From Selaginella moellendorffii (taxonomy: Eukaryota; Streptophyta; Lycopodiopsida; Selaginellales; Selaginellaceae): DNA of 35,858 nucleotides. Location of the stretch: NCBI RefSeq assembly GCF_000143415.4, contig NW_003314315.1:714119-749976 (forward strand), given 5' to 3'. The position numbers were made by a program, and so were the translations under genes. Within the stretch, counting starts at the first letter, position 1, and each line of letters starts with the position of its first letter. This document shows, piece after piece, positions 22,051-32,885 of this stretch. Below the pieces are notes generated by a model that ran no database searches, had not been told where the DNA came from, and saw only the letters and a program-made list of their open reading frames with translations.

Positions 22051-22338
22051 ATGCTTTATTTCGTTAAAGTGGGACTTATTCAGTAAAGTGGGACATTAAT
22101 TAGCATGTGTCCACATGCCATTTCCTAGTACTTAATTAATATTTATTAATATTTCTATCAGTTTTTTAATTTATTTTTTTATATTTCACAATATTATAAC
22201 ACAAAATCATATGAAAAGTTTTTAATTTATAAATTATAAAGTTAAAACTTCAATTTTTTATTGTTGTTATAAAAATGGCATGTGGCCACACACCATAAAT
22301 GGGATAATGAAAAGTCCCACTTTAACGAAATAAAGCAT
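22051..22338 (-). mobile_element. MITE copy 2 (288 bp), inverted
   Basis: Same length and termini as the other two copies but reversed. The target duplication CTTT is at 22047-22050 and 22339-22342. It cuts the RT relic precisely within the VLC(D/N)I block: sequence before it encodes ...IEKVL and sequence after it resumes with the same codon context. It differs from copy 3 by about one base. Confidence 0.95.
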
Positions 22339-23821
22339 CTTTGCAATATATTAGAGATGACTACTAACTCTATCGATGATGTCTTGATCCACTCTAAGGG
22401 GATGTGGGAGAAGGTTACCTATAATATTCACAAAGTGTTAGATCAAATGTAGAAAGTTGGATTGAAGTTGAAGTGGTCAAAATGTGCATTTAGATCGAAA
22501 GACATGATTTATCTTAGGTATTGCATTTCTTATAAAGGTTTGCAAGTTAATCATGACAAACTTATGACTATTCTAAAGTTTTCTACTTCAAAGTGTATGA
22601 ATGATGTGCAATGCTTTTTTGGCAAGATGCAACATCTTGGTCATTTTATTGATCACCTTTTTTATCATACTACACCATTATAAGTATTAAAGTGGTGTTG
22701 ACAACTTCTCCAGTTTTAGTGTACCTTGATTACACTTGATATTTCATCCTATGTATGAATGTTTTTTATATTAATCTTAAAAGTGTGTTAATACAAAAGA
22801 GCACAAGTGTATTTAGTCAATATTATCCTATTATATACATCAATCATACTTTACAATTAGCAAAAGTGAATTACTCCATAATAGAAAATAAGTGTCTAGT
22901 AGCAGTTTAGGGTTTTGAAAAGCTTCATATATACTTCTATAGTTCTCAAATATTGTTAGAAGGTGATTATATTGTGGTTACTTCATTATTGAAGTGAAAA
23001 AACTTGGTTAGTTATATGGCTTAAAGTGATGAACAACCTCAAAGTCATATATTTGATCTTCTCCCTTCTTTATTCTTTTATTGTGTTTTTAACAAACCTA
23101 TTATTCTAGCATTAATTGATTTTTTGGATGAGGATTCTATGCCATTGGCAATTGTTATACTTGATATTTAATATCCGCAAGGTGTGAAGCTAAATTTACC
23201 TTTTCTTCGTGAAGTTCATGAGGCTCAAAAGTTGAGTCATGGATCTGAAGGCTTTATAATGGGTTAAGAATCTTGCATTACTTGTTGATAATTTGCTATT
23301 TTGACATTTACATTGACCTTTATTTTTTAGGGATTGATCTTAATAACCATTTACAATTGATGATGCTTTTGATTTTTATTCCATGTTTTCTCCACATTTA
23401 CTATAACTTATTGCATCTTTGGTTAATTGAAAGACCTATGCAGCTTTTTAATCAAACTCATATGCTCATACAGAAAAAGGATGATATTATATGATATATG
23501 TATAGCTATGTTTGGTATTAAGCTCGTACTACTTTCCCTTATGGTATAGAAGGATGGTTAAAGTTAATTGCACTTTCCATCCATTTAAGTGGAGTTTAAT
23601 CTAATAGGGCCTTTTCCACAATTAATTGAGCAATAAATATGTCATTATTGCTTTCGAGTACTTGACTTGGTGGTGTAAGCAATTAATTTTTCCATTCCAC
23701 TTTAGCCACTTAACCACACCTTTGACCATTTGGATAAGTCTCACTCATGAACTCCATAAGTTTTACTCCTGACTTGGAGACATATTAACCCCGTGAATAG
23801 CATCTATGCCACTCAGCCTTT

Positions 23822-24109
23822 ATGCTTTATTTCGTTAAAGTGGGACTTTTCATTATCCCACTTATGGTGTGTGGCCACATGCCATTTTTATAACAACAAT
23901 AAAAAATTGAAGTTTTAACTTTATAATTTATAAATTAAAAACTTTTCATATGATTTTGTGTTATAATATTGTGAAATATAAAAAAATAAATTAAAAAACT
24001 GATAGAAATATTAATAAATATTAATTAAGTACTAGGAAATGGCATGTGGACACATGCTAATTAATGTCCCACTTTACTGAATAAGTCCCACTTTAACGAA
24101 ATAAAGCAT
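23822..24109 (+). mobile_element. MITE copy 3 (288 bp)
   Basis: The termini are identical to copies 1 and 2. The target duplication CTTT is at 23818-23821 and 24110-24113. The host LTR reads ...cactcagcctttgcacttgg when the MITE and one CTTT are removed, matching the uninterrupted LTR C (actcaacccttgcactagg). This confirms the insertion boundaries. Confidence 0.97.
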
Positions 24110-24964
24110 CTTTGCACTTGGTTCCAAGTGTTCCATTAGTCTGATTCTATGACTGACATCCAAAGGTACTACCAACATATTAGCCCATTACATTAAAGCC
24201 ATGCCCATTCACCTTTATAAAATCAATAGTCTAAAACCACTTGTATCACAGTTCTGTCTCTCAGAGATTGGGCCATCCATCCATGAGTGGTCATCTCTTA
24301 ACCACACCTTAACACCCTTAGAATGTTTGGAGACATGGGGAACACTCTTCTCCAATGTCCTTTATTCTGTCCCCACCAAGTCTCTCTTCATTCATAGCCA
24401 TGCTCACCAACACTGCCACTAGATCAAGGCCCAAAGGCCTGACTACTAAATCCTATTGTACTTTAGGATTTCCTCACCATGCAACTGTATCCTTAGTTAT
24501 TACACCAAAGGATTGCTCCTCTTCCTTTCTATAGTCTGGGATTTTAAGATGATATTTTGAAACATTGTGGCCCTACATGAGCCTTGTGGGTACTCTCCCC
24601 ATCTTCTGCCCTTAGATGCTCTAGCCATGTGAATAGAGTGAAGTTCCGATGAGCCACGCCAAGTATCAAAGTAAGTAGTGCCATCCACACTTGAATTGGG
24701 AGCATCAATCATTTGATCTCCCGGGAAAGCTAGAGCCAGCTCTTGAATACTTCACCAAGCTACCCCACTTGTTTGTCTATATTCATTTTAACCTTGGACT
24801 CCTTAGTGGTTATATCATCACCCAACACATGAGTATAACCTTTCTTGGTCACACTAGCCTTTTCTGGCCAAATTGGCTCCATTGGAGTCCTCCCCTTACT
24901 ATACTTTTGGAGCTCACCAAACCTCCTAAGGTTTGGGAGACGATCACTTTGGGCTTTCACTCTT

Positions 24965-25315
24965 AGACTTGGACTCAATCTCGGTCTTGGTCTTGGCCTC
25001 GGTCTTGGTCTCGATCTTAGTCTCAGACTCCATCTCAAACCTATTTGGGACTTGACCTCGAACTCCATCCTAGATCCATCTTGAACTTGACCTTGGACTC
25101 CATCTTGGGTCCATCTCAGACTCCATCTTGAGTCCATCTTAGATCTATCTCGAACTCCATCTTGAGTCCATCTTAGGTCTATCTTGGACTCCATCTCAGG
25201 CTCCATCTCAAGCTTCATCTCAAACTCCATCTCTTGTCCATTTTGAACTCTATCTCAAGTCCATCTCAAACTCCATCTTAGAGTCCATCTCAAACTCCAT
25301 CTTGGACTTGTTCCT
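24965..25315 (-). repeat. Minisatellite inside LTR D (largest array)
   Basis: Inverted units of the tctcaaactccatct/tgggtccatct type, more than twenty, preceded by a shorter-period tract (tcggtcttggcc). Roughly twice as long as in LTRs A and B. Confidence 0.85.
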
Positions 25316-25412
25316 GACATTTCCATATGTCACGACACTTGCCATATGTTAGTCCTTATATCCCTTTTTAGAGACTCATTCACCGATTGTTTTGTGCTCA
25401 TTTATTGCAAAT

Positions 25413-25688
25413 GTGACTTTAGGGGGCTGGGTAGTTTTTGAGTTGAGGTCAAGTCAATGAAAGTTAACAAAAGTCAAAGGAAGTCAATACAATCCCCTAA
25501 CTAGTGAAAGTTTAATGGCACTACCTTAGTTCGTCCCGAACCAAGAATTTTTAACATAAAATCTAGGTGTTTAAGGTATTCCATAAGCTCATGTAGATTA
25601 TTGGTTCGACATGAATTAATCTTTTAGTCTACAAAGAAAGAAAATTATATATTAAACAATATAATTTATATTAAAATCAGAATATATT
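25413..25688. other. Unassigned spacer
   Basis: There is no gene or recognised repeat. A local run of aagtcaatgaaag / aagtcaaaggaag / aagtcaataca near-repeats occurs at about 25450-25490. Confidence 0.4.
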
Positions 25689-26673
25689 CAATCTTCTTCT
25701 GCTTCCATATCTAGAAAAGCAGAAATGGGTATAGTGGAATACTCCTTTACTATAGGCTCGTGTTGTATGTAATGTTGTGCCATACGTTCAACATAAATAG
25801 GTAAGTGGAATTGACTTCTGTCCATATAATCATTCATATCATCAAGATCAAGTGTGTGGACTAAAACACTGTGTGTGATAAGTGTAGACATAATGACATA
25901 GAAACATTTGAGAATAAATATTATAGATTATTTCAAGCACTAACATCACCTGTCGCAAAATCTCCTAAGAATGTCCTTAAAGGCACCCTCCTTCTCAAGT
26001 GCAAAAACAGCTCGGCTTGTCTCTTTCACTGCCTGCACCATTAACCCAAATCCTACTATAGCATCAAGCACAATCCCCTTTGGGGGACAGAATAACTCCA
26101 ACAAGATTTGCATAGCCATGGCTGAACGATGTCAATAGCTAGGGAACGCTGGGTGAAGAATGTCCAAGTCAATCACATTTGGGATGATGTTTGTAGAGTT
26201 GTCATATCCTGGTAAAGCAAGAGTAGCATGCTCGTTAGCTCATGTGGCATTACACCGGTTCCCAATGTGGCATAGAGTATGGTAGTTCCAGGAATAAACC
26301 TGGAAAAAAAATAGAATAGAGTTAATTTGTAAATAAAAAAGTCACAGACCTTTCACTTCTACCCACTAGTGCCTTTTGTGTCCACCGCCATACTCAAAAG
26401 AAGGCAGCCAAATGAAAACTTGACAAATCCATCATTGTTGTCAGCCAAGTATGTGAGAAGGCTGTCCCACATTAGAGAGTGGGGAAGGATCATGACAACC
26501 ACATCCTCGTATGTCATAAAGCTGCTCGCTGTAGTGCACCTGAATTTGGAGCCGAACTCCAAGCCCGTTGCGCTACGAACGAGGGTTCGGTACAATCCCA
26601 CGAGCACTAGCTCCCCGTATCCAGCACCTGCACGAAAAATGGTGTCAGACGGAGTCTGGCACAATTTTGGCAT
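25689..26673 (-). pseudogene. Spliced gene remnant resembling the C-terminal half of a DNA N4/N6 methyltransferase
   Basis: Minus-strand blocks are: exon-like 26359-26673 (MPKLCQTPSDTIF..., 104 codons, unrecognised), then a T-rich acceptor (TTTTTTTTCCAG at about 26300). A block at 25950-26215 reads NVIDLDILHPAFP, stop, HRSAMAMQILLELFCPP and then KGIVLDAIVGFGLMVQ, ending with TSRAVFALEKEGAFKDIL. The last part fits the AdoMet-binding motif I region of beta-class adenine/cytosine-N4 methyltransferases (target phosphate-run followed by VLDxFxGxG then R.v.alEkd), with the usual DPFAGTG degraded to DAIVGFG. A terminal exon (LDLDDMNDYMDRSQF to FLDMEAEED) ends at 25689. The catalytic (D/N)PPY motif was not found. 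The in-frame TGA and unclear joins suggest a pseudogene. Family call is inference from one motif region. Confidence 0.4.
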
Positions 26674-26699
26674 ACCGGTGGCCTAATGCGAGAAGGAGG

Positions 26700-27702
26700 G
26701 TACTCCACTGACTAGAGCAACATGGAGCTTGGGCTTAAACCCAAGCCGGACGCAGAACAAGGAGCGACACAGCCCAGCGGGAGCCAAACTAATGTCTCAG
26801 GTGGTCGGACATGCATTCCAACCACTATCCCTACTATACATTTGGAACCCCCCACAGCCCCCCCCCCCTTGAGGAACACACGCTTTGGGCTTTCACCCCA
26901 AGCCACCCTTAGTACCAGGAGTTAGTCTCTGGGACAACCTCGAAACTTACTAAATATGGAATGGCCTTAGATTGCGAATTTGGACACGGGACAAACATCA
27001 TTGTGTTCAGGCCGACCTCTACATTCCGTAGATATGCTAAATAAGCAAATCTAAACACTTTCCATAAATAGCATTTGAGACCAAAATGAGACTAACACAA
27101 AGGGTGTGATAGCGAGGGTGTTTGGCAAACACGGTAAACTATCATCCAGAGATATTGAGGGACTAGTCTCAATATGCGAGGGTTCTTGCCAAGCCAGTGC
27201 AAGACAGAGCAAAAGAGAACTAACAAGCCAGGCCAAGTATGCTTGGCTAAATAGACACTTAGGAATTCCTTCCTTATGCTCATCCGGCCAAGTACAGATG
27301 CCAAGTCCAGTTTACTAACACTTGGACAAGAGGGGCTAATAAAGGGAACCAGCAGTACCGACCTCCTGCTGTCGTGGCAGTAAGGAAAATGTGTCCGTAA
27401 GGACTGGCCGACAAGTATCTTTCGATACCCGAAGTCACATTTGCGACACTCGCAACCTTTAAGGCTTGGGAAATGTGTTGACCCGACCTCGGACTTGACA
27501 TCGGACTCGGTCTCGGACCCGATCTCGGATCTCGAACTCGGTCTCGAACTCGGTCTCCGAGTCGGCCTCAGACTCAATCCTGGACTCTATCTTGAACTCG
27601 GTCTCAAAGTCGGTCTTGGACTCGATCTCAGACTCGGTCCCATCCGATGAATTCTTTGTCATTTTAGTCATGCTTTCGGGGATCCTTTAGCCTACAACAC
27701 CT
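26700..27702 (-). repeat. LTR-like segment E, distant relative of family X
   Basis: Reading minus, a TGTTGTAGGC start is followed by the same kind of Glu/Ser-coding minisatellite (27485-27645). Later comes GGGTGAAAGCCCAAAG next to a G-run (about 26865-26900), the combination found in LTRs A-D. About 550 bp between these parts is not shared. I read it as the 3' LTR, or an LTR of a sister family, of the inverted element whose 5' LTR is at 30778-31770. The boundaries are approximate. Confidence 0.45.
27485..27645 (-). repeat. Minisatellite in segment E
   Basis: Tandem ctcggtctcggac / ctcgaactcggtct units of about 12 bp, GC-richer than those in LTRs A-D. Confidence 0.8.
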
Positions 27703-30376
27703 CGGGGAGTTGGTTCCTTACAACCACGTCCTTGGTGCCACTTGCACCAAAGTGTTCAAGTTAGATATGCCGAGCCACACTAAGCAATCTAACCGTGCAT
27801 CATGACTTCAGGGCATCTCCCATTTGGCGGTGTGCCCAAGTCAAACTCCTTCCTAAGAGTCCATGACCACCAAAAAATAAGTGTCCTCATATTCCAAACC
27901 ATCACCATGCCCTAGTGAGTTGGGACTCGAATCTATGCACTAAAGGGTTGGGACTTAAACCCATCCTCCGTATATGCATCTATGGATAGCATCACCCAGA
28001 ATGCCTAGCATGACTCCCCATACTGGTGCATCAATTTATACTTAAAGCACATTATAGATCATAGTTTAGGAATCTAGTTCCTCTGCACTACCAAGTCCTC
28101 TCACTTGACAAGTCTGTGATCATATATAAACTCCTCCATGCTTGGCCCCATGAGCCACCCCTTTTAAAGTTAGCACCTTCAACTAGAAAATTTGTTCCTC
28201 TGACTTGCCAATCTCGCTTAGTAAGTCACAACCAATGTAACATGCATAAGCATGAAAGTCCTTAACCATCAACTTTTGTTCAAATCCATCCCTTTGAACA
28301 CTCAGAAACTACTTCCCTAACCTTGATAGCCTTGCCTTATAACAAGCTTTAAAACCATGTTTCTGCTATGCCACTCTAATTTTGCACATTCTATAAACCA
28401 TTTACACTTGGTTTTCTAAGTACTAAACTACTTAGAATTGTCTTTGGGAACTTTGAAGGAACTTTGTCCCTTTGCTTGCTAAGGCCTCTCATTTCGCAAA
28501 CTTTCTAATTGTCATATGGTCTAACATGGACAATTCCATGTTTTAGACTCTCCGTGGCATCATGGTTATTAGTAGTAATTTGTTCGAGCACGCATTTGAT
28601 TCTCTACTCCTAACTTGCATAATCACCTTTGGTTATGCCCTTCAATTTTTATGGTTCGGTTCTATCCCTTTACTACTTACTTTTGGCCTCACATATTTCC
28701 TTCGGTTATTCTCCTTCAGTCTAGGAGGATAATTTTGCACTTTCTACCATATCTTAGCAAGTATTCTTAGGGATGAACTTACCCAATAGCCTAGGGAGTG
28801 GTTCCTCAATCTGAGTATGCTCACCTTGTAATCCCACACACTAGGATTAATATTGCTACTTATGGGCTTTTATATACCTATCACTAGCCTTGCCAAAATC
28901 TCTTTTTAGCTTTGTCCAATTCGGATAAATGGACTTCTCTCGTCTCCACAAACTTGGATGTTGGATAGCACCTTTTATCCATCATTTGTTAGGGACTTAA
29001 TCCCTTGAGCCTTATCAAATGCCCTCATGATACCAAACACCACTTCCTGGTGTTTTAGAGTGTTTGGGTTTCCTAATGATGGCTTTCTTTAATAATAAAC
29101 ATTCCCTTTATAACATTGACTTACTGTATCGCAACATAAGTAATTCATCCCTCATAAGGGTATGTCTAACTTCCTTATCCCAATAAGAAGTCTTGGGTAG
29201 TTACTTTCTACCAATTTAATTAATTATTTTACACCTTTTGTGTAGTTGCCTCATAGTTCTCAAGTCCTACCACTCATTGTTGGTGCTTCTATACCTCCAT
29301 TGTTATTTGGGTCACCATACTCCAACTGCATGCCTTCCAACTTATGCTATGCCATTCCCATTTCCATTAGGATTCCTTTAGGAAGGGTTCTCATAAACTT
29401 GCCAACTTGACCTCAAGGCATTATGCCTTAGCACATTCAATGTCTTTACACCATCGGCTCCACGAGCCTACGTTTATGACACTTCTTACTTGTGTCTAGG
29501 TCTTTGGTAAGAATAATATAGTTGTTTCTCATGCCAACTAACCATTAGCATTACACTATAGTGTTTACACACAGCTTTGTGTTAAAGTTGTTTTCTTTTG
29601 GGAATACCTTTCCCATGACTTTAATATCGCATATTCTACCATCAATGAGATACCTATTATTCTCATGCTTAGACCTTATGATCCTCCTCATCTTTCGTGG
29701 GGCACAACACACTTTAGTCCAAATACTTTTACCAATCTCTTAGGACCATTCCTTGACTTTACTTGAGTCATCCAGCATCTTTGGACTTTGCTAATCCAAT
29801 AACCCCTAAGGTCCTATTTTTTTGAGGTGCTAGTTCGCTAGAATACAACTTCTTGTATTCATGTCTTACTCATAAGGACCATCTTCGCAGGTGTTACTCC
29901 AACACTTAATTATTTTCCATTCCCTATAAGCTATCTTTGCCCCTTAAAACTATTCGTCCCTATGATGAGAATACCGACTCATCCTCTAAGTACACACTTA
30001 ACTCCTTGGGTTTATTCTAGCATTTATAAAAGGTAGCCCTGACTACCATTTCAAGGACTTGTGTCCTCATCCATATTTGACCTCTCACGGTTATTTTCAA
30101 ATTCATGAGCACTAACCTTAATTATATGAGGATAATCTTGTGACTCCTTTATTGTTTTGGAGTCTTTATCTTTCCCGTGATCCCAATTATAGTTGTTTAC
30201 CACAACTATATCAGCTAGTTTTCTTAGTTAAACGCTCATCCTCAACTCTCTAAGGAAAACCCTATATTGTTCTTAAGATCCAAAATCATTTAATTATTGG
30301 CCTTTTTCTATCCACCAAAGCAACCAAAGAGAACGACTTGAGAGACGACCAAAGATCAACCAAAGAGAACCAAAGA
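27703..30376 (-). mobile_element. Non-coding interior of the inverted family-X-like element
   Basis: About 2.7 kb has no frame longer than about 60 codons and no recognisable retroviral domain on either strand. Position between segment E and the leader/primer site at 30377-30776, plus the short match to 240-300 inverted, support an element interior that lost or never had gag-pol. Any enzymes for its mobility would have to come from another element. Confidence 0.45.
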
Positions 30377-30387
30377 GAACGACTTGA
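30327..30387 (+). repeat. Short tandem duplication (accaaagagaacgacttgag)
   Basis: The phrase accaaagagaacgacttgag plus agacga occurs twice about 47 bp apart, separated by a partial copy (accaaagatcaaccaaagag). Confidence 0.8.
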
Positions 30388-30590
30388 GAGACGATCCATA
30401 GGGTTCAAATATAGAAGGTAAGGGCCCATGAATAAGAGTGCACCCCTTTTTCCAATTGGTTAAAAGTCTTGGGATATTTGGGGTTAAGCATCCTTGGATT
30501 TGAATAGTATTGGGCTAAGTGACCTCCTAGGAAGTCCAAATTCAAGAGCTTACACTCACCTATAAGTTCACACATGAACTGTAGTGAAGA

Positions 30591-30712
30591 GCCATGTCTT
30601 CCCGACTTACTACTCTTCAAGGATAGGCCCACTTCTAGGACCTTCTGATGCCATGTCTTCCTGACTTACTACTCTTCAAGGATAAGCCCACTCCTAGGAC
30701 CTTCCGATGCCA
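30591..30712 (+). repeat. 61-bp tandem duplication in the leader
   Basis: ccatgtcttcccgacttact...ccttctgatg (30591-30651) is followed head-to-tail by a second copy (30652-30712) with about four differences. It lies in the leader between primer site and interior. Confidence 0.85.
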
Positions 30713-30762
30713 ACATTAGTGGTGATATATTTAAACACCAATAAAAGTCAAACTAAGGAACA

Positions 30763-30774
30763 GCTCCAATACCA
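30763..30774 (-). promoter_or_regulatory. Primer-binding site (initiator tRNA-Met type) beside LTR C
   Basis: On the minus strand, three bases after the LTR end, the sequence reads TGGTATTGGAGC, matching the initiator-Met primer site TGGTATCAGAGC at 10 of 12 bases. This identifies LTR C as a 5' LTR and places the interior at lower coordinates. Confidence 0.7.
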
Positions 30775-30777
30775 AAT

Positions 30778-31770
30778 TGTAAGCGACTAATTTTTCCATT
30801 CTAGTTTAGTCATTTAACCACACCTCCAACCACTTGGAGGAGTCTCATTCACAACCTCCATAAGTCCAATTCAGGACTTGGGGCTTGCTAGCCTCAAGGA
30901 TGGCATCCATGCCACTCAACCCTTGCACTAGGTCCAAGTGCTCCACGTGTCCAATCCCATGACCGACACCCCAAAGTACCATCGACATATCAACCCGTTA
31001 TGCTAAGGCCATGCCCATTCACCTTGGTCACACCAGTGGTCCAACACCACCTACATCACAATCCCGTTTCTAAAAGACTGGGCCATCCGTCCATGAGTGA
31101 TCATCCTAGATCCACTCCTTAGCATCCTTAGAATGCCCATAGACATGGGGAATAGCCTTCCCTAATATCCTTTTTACAGTCCCCACCAAGTCCCTTTTCT
31201 ATCCATGGCTGTGTTCACTAACACTGCCACACCCCCTCTGCCCTGGGGGACGATCACTTTGGGCTTTCACCCAACAGCCTGTATTAGTATTCATTAGTAT
31301 TCAGACTCAATCTCGGTTCCATCTCGGACTCCATCTCGAGTTCATCTTGGGTCCATCTCGGACTCCATCTTTGACTCCATCTCGGGTCCGTCTCAGACTC
31401 CATCTCGGGTCCATCTCAGACTCCATCTTAGACTCCATCTCAAACTCCATCTCAAGTCCATCTCGGACTCCATCTTGGACTCCATCTCAGACTCCATCTC
31501 AAACTCTATCTCGGGTCTATTTTGGACTCCATCTCAGGTCTTCCACGTGTCGTGTGTTAGTCCTCTTGTGTCCCTTTTCTAGAGACTCACTTACTACTTG
31601 CTTCGTGCTTGTTCTTCGAGCCCTTCATTGGGAGTTCCACTCTCGCTCTCAATTTTTCAAGTTAGAGCTTTTAGTCCAAATGTGTTATGCTCATTTGGCT
31701 TTCGCTTTGGCCACTACCACGTGGCACCCTTTCAGCTCCACTTTGGGGCCTAAGTATTTTATGTCTCACA
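30778..31770 (-). repeat. LTR C of family X (5' LTR)
   Basis: TG...CA ended: on the minus strand it begins TGTGAGACATAAAATAC and ends GACTAATT..., CGCTTACA-type in the element sense. At 993 bp it is shorter than A and B because of one internal deletion of roughly 430 bp between the unique half (ending at gttcactaacactgccac) and the G/C block (near 31225-31230). Confidence 0.85.
31308..31540 (-). repeat. Minisatellite inside LTR C
   Basis: Inverted ctcggactccatct / ctcgggtccatct units, about eighteen, occupying the conserved LTR position. The plus-strand frame at 31347-31799 is merely a translation of this array and its flank. Confidence 0.85.
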
Positions 31771-32885
31771 ATTGTCTTCATCCTAGCAAAAGATGTTGAG
31801 AGTTAATAAGTGAAAAATATTATAAAAAATTAAATCACTTACACTAAGGAGTGGGTTATCCATTACCTCATCTTTGTCTTGAATAGCCTTTGTGCAACAC
31901 TTATGCCAATACATCTCCTAAATTGTTTAGTTTTTGAGAAATAAAATAAAATTTAGATACTTTTTCTTCAATGCCGAGGACATGAAATACCATCCTAAAA
32001 AGAATCAACATTATAAATAAATAGAACCAATTTAGTATTTGGTAATTGGGGAAGACCTTTAATTGTTCCTAATGCATACATAAAGTTGGTAGGAGATCCT
32101 GAAAATGCTTTGAGTATTTTTTACCTTGAAGTTTGTGTTGCATTTCTTGGTTATTGCTCGACTAAGTGTGCTCTATTAGCAAGTGGATTCCACAACCATG
32201 AGAAACTGGTGTTATTATCTTTGTAGAGTGCTCTTGTTACATATAACCCCCCTTTTGCCACATTCTTGCTCCTCCTTTGAATTTTCTGTTTTTCTAATGT
32301 TTAGATTGCATCCTCTATTCTTGCACTGAGGCTCTAAAATGTCCCCCTCTCAATCTTCTTAGGGAAGTATAATGACACTCTAACCACACAAACACTCGCA
32401 ATGTAATTGCGCAATCCCCCAAATAGCCCTTTCAATCTCATTAGGGTCATTACCATTTGTGGAGAAAAAAACATTTCTAGCCATCCTTATACAATTATTT
32501 AGTTTACAACATGTCAAAATTGTGTGGATATTGTAGTGGATGTAATGGTAAATTTTAGCAATATAAAAAAATATTGCATACGAGAATCCTAAACAAGAAA
32601 ATACTAAAACCATATTAAAAAAACACTTGTAAACACAACTAATATGTTAGATATGTAAGGACATAAGTTGGATTTTCTCCATAAATTTTATAGACTTGGA
32701 GAAGAGTAAATGATTCTTACCTAGCTTAAACAGCCAAATATTTTTGGTGGAGTAAACATAATAATAAATGAAAGAAAGGAAAGAAAGTAAAGTGCCTATA
32801 ACATTTTATATTCTATACTTTTCTGACATTGCCTATAAACCAAACCCCAAAAAATATTACAAATTGAACTATTTATCTCTTTTAC
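31771..32885 (-). mobile_element. Dispersed repeat R, inverted copy (left portion)
   Basis: The reverse complement aligns with about 14390-16515: for example caggatctcctacc / caaaaaatactcaaagc around 32090-32120, the gaagaaaatgtgg... area, and the aaacaagaaaatac / ggagaagagtaaat stretches at 32590-32710. Similarity ends at 31771, exactly at LTR C, and on the R side corresponds to position about 16515. Confidence 0.6.

Larger units (their letters stand above)
17300..23671 (+). mobile_element. Ty3/gypsy copy 2: ancient, nested, heavily decayed
   Basis: It is the same family as 5542-10529, on the opposite strand. An LTR remnant (tgctaatattagtatagtgggatttt, split by indels) lies at about 17315-17342. 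Gag follows from 17424 (codons M L stop stop HTPPLTLEQQL aligning with MADQQPPPLTLEQQL) to about 18330, then protease-region fragments (18690-19110), the linker (21435-21580), RT (21880-22680), RNase H region (22720-23000) and integrase (23590-23670). Nearly all substitutions relative to copy 1 are toward A/T, with many stops. It is interrupted by a MITE in gag (17543), an insertion plus solo LTR between protease and linker (about 19130-21400), a MITE in RT (22051), and truncation by an LTR at 23672. Confidence 0.85.
23672..25412 (-). repeat. LTR D of family X, inverted, diverged, with MITE inside
   Basis: It starts TGTAAGCAATTAATTTTTCC on the plus strand, collinear in reverse with LTRs A, B and C. 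Similarity covers the unique half (23672-24715), the G/C region, the minisatellite and the segment around cctttttagagactcattc, then fades near 25412 before the expected terminus. Without the MITE and its duplication it measures about 1,449 bp. Its insertion truncates the integrase relic of gypsy copy 2. Confidence 0.8.

Noticed and set aside
24845-25230. Open frames over the LTR D minisatellite
   Set aside because: Translate the repeat units only; no domain, and identical arrays occur in the other LTRs.
26722-26925. Plus- and minus-strand frames of 64-67 codons
   Set aside because: They cross the LTR-like C-run block and have no supporting features.
31308-31540. CRISPR array
   Set aside because: Units of 9-12 bp repeat without unique spacers; this is a minisatellite inside LTRs.
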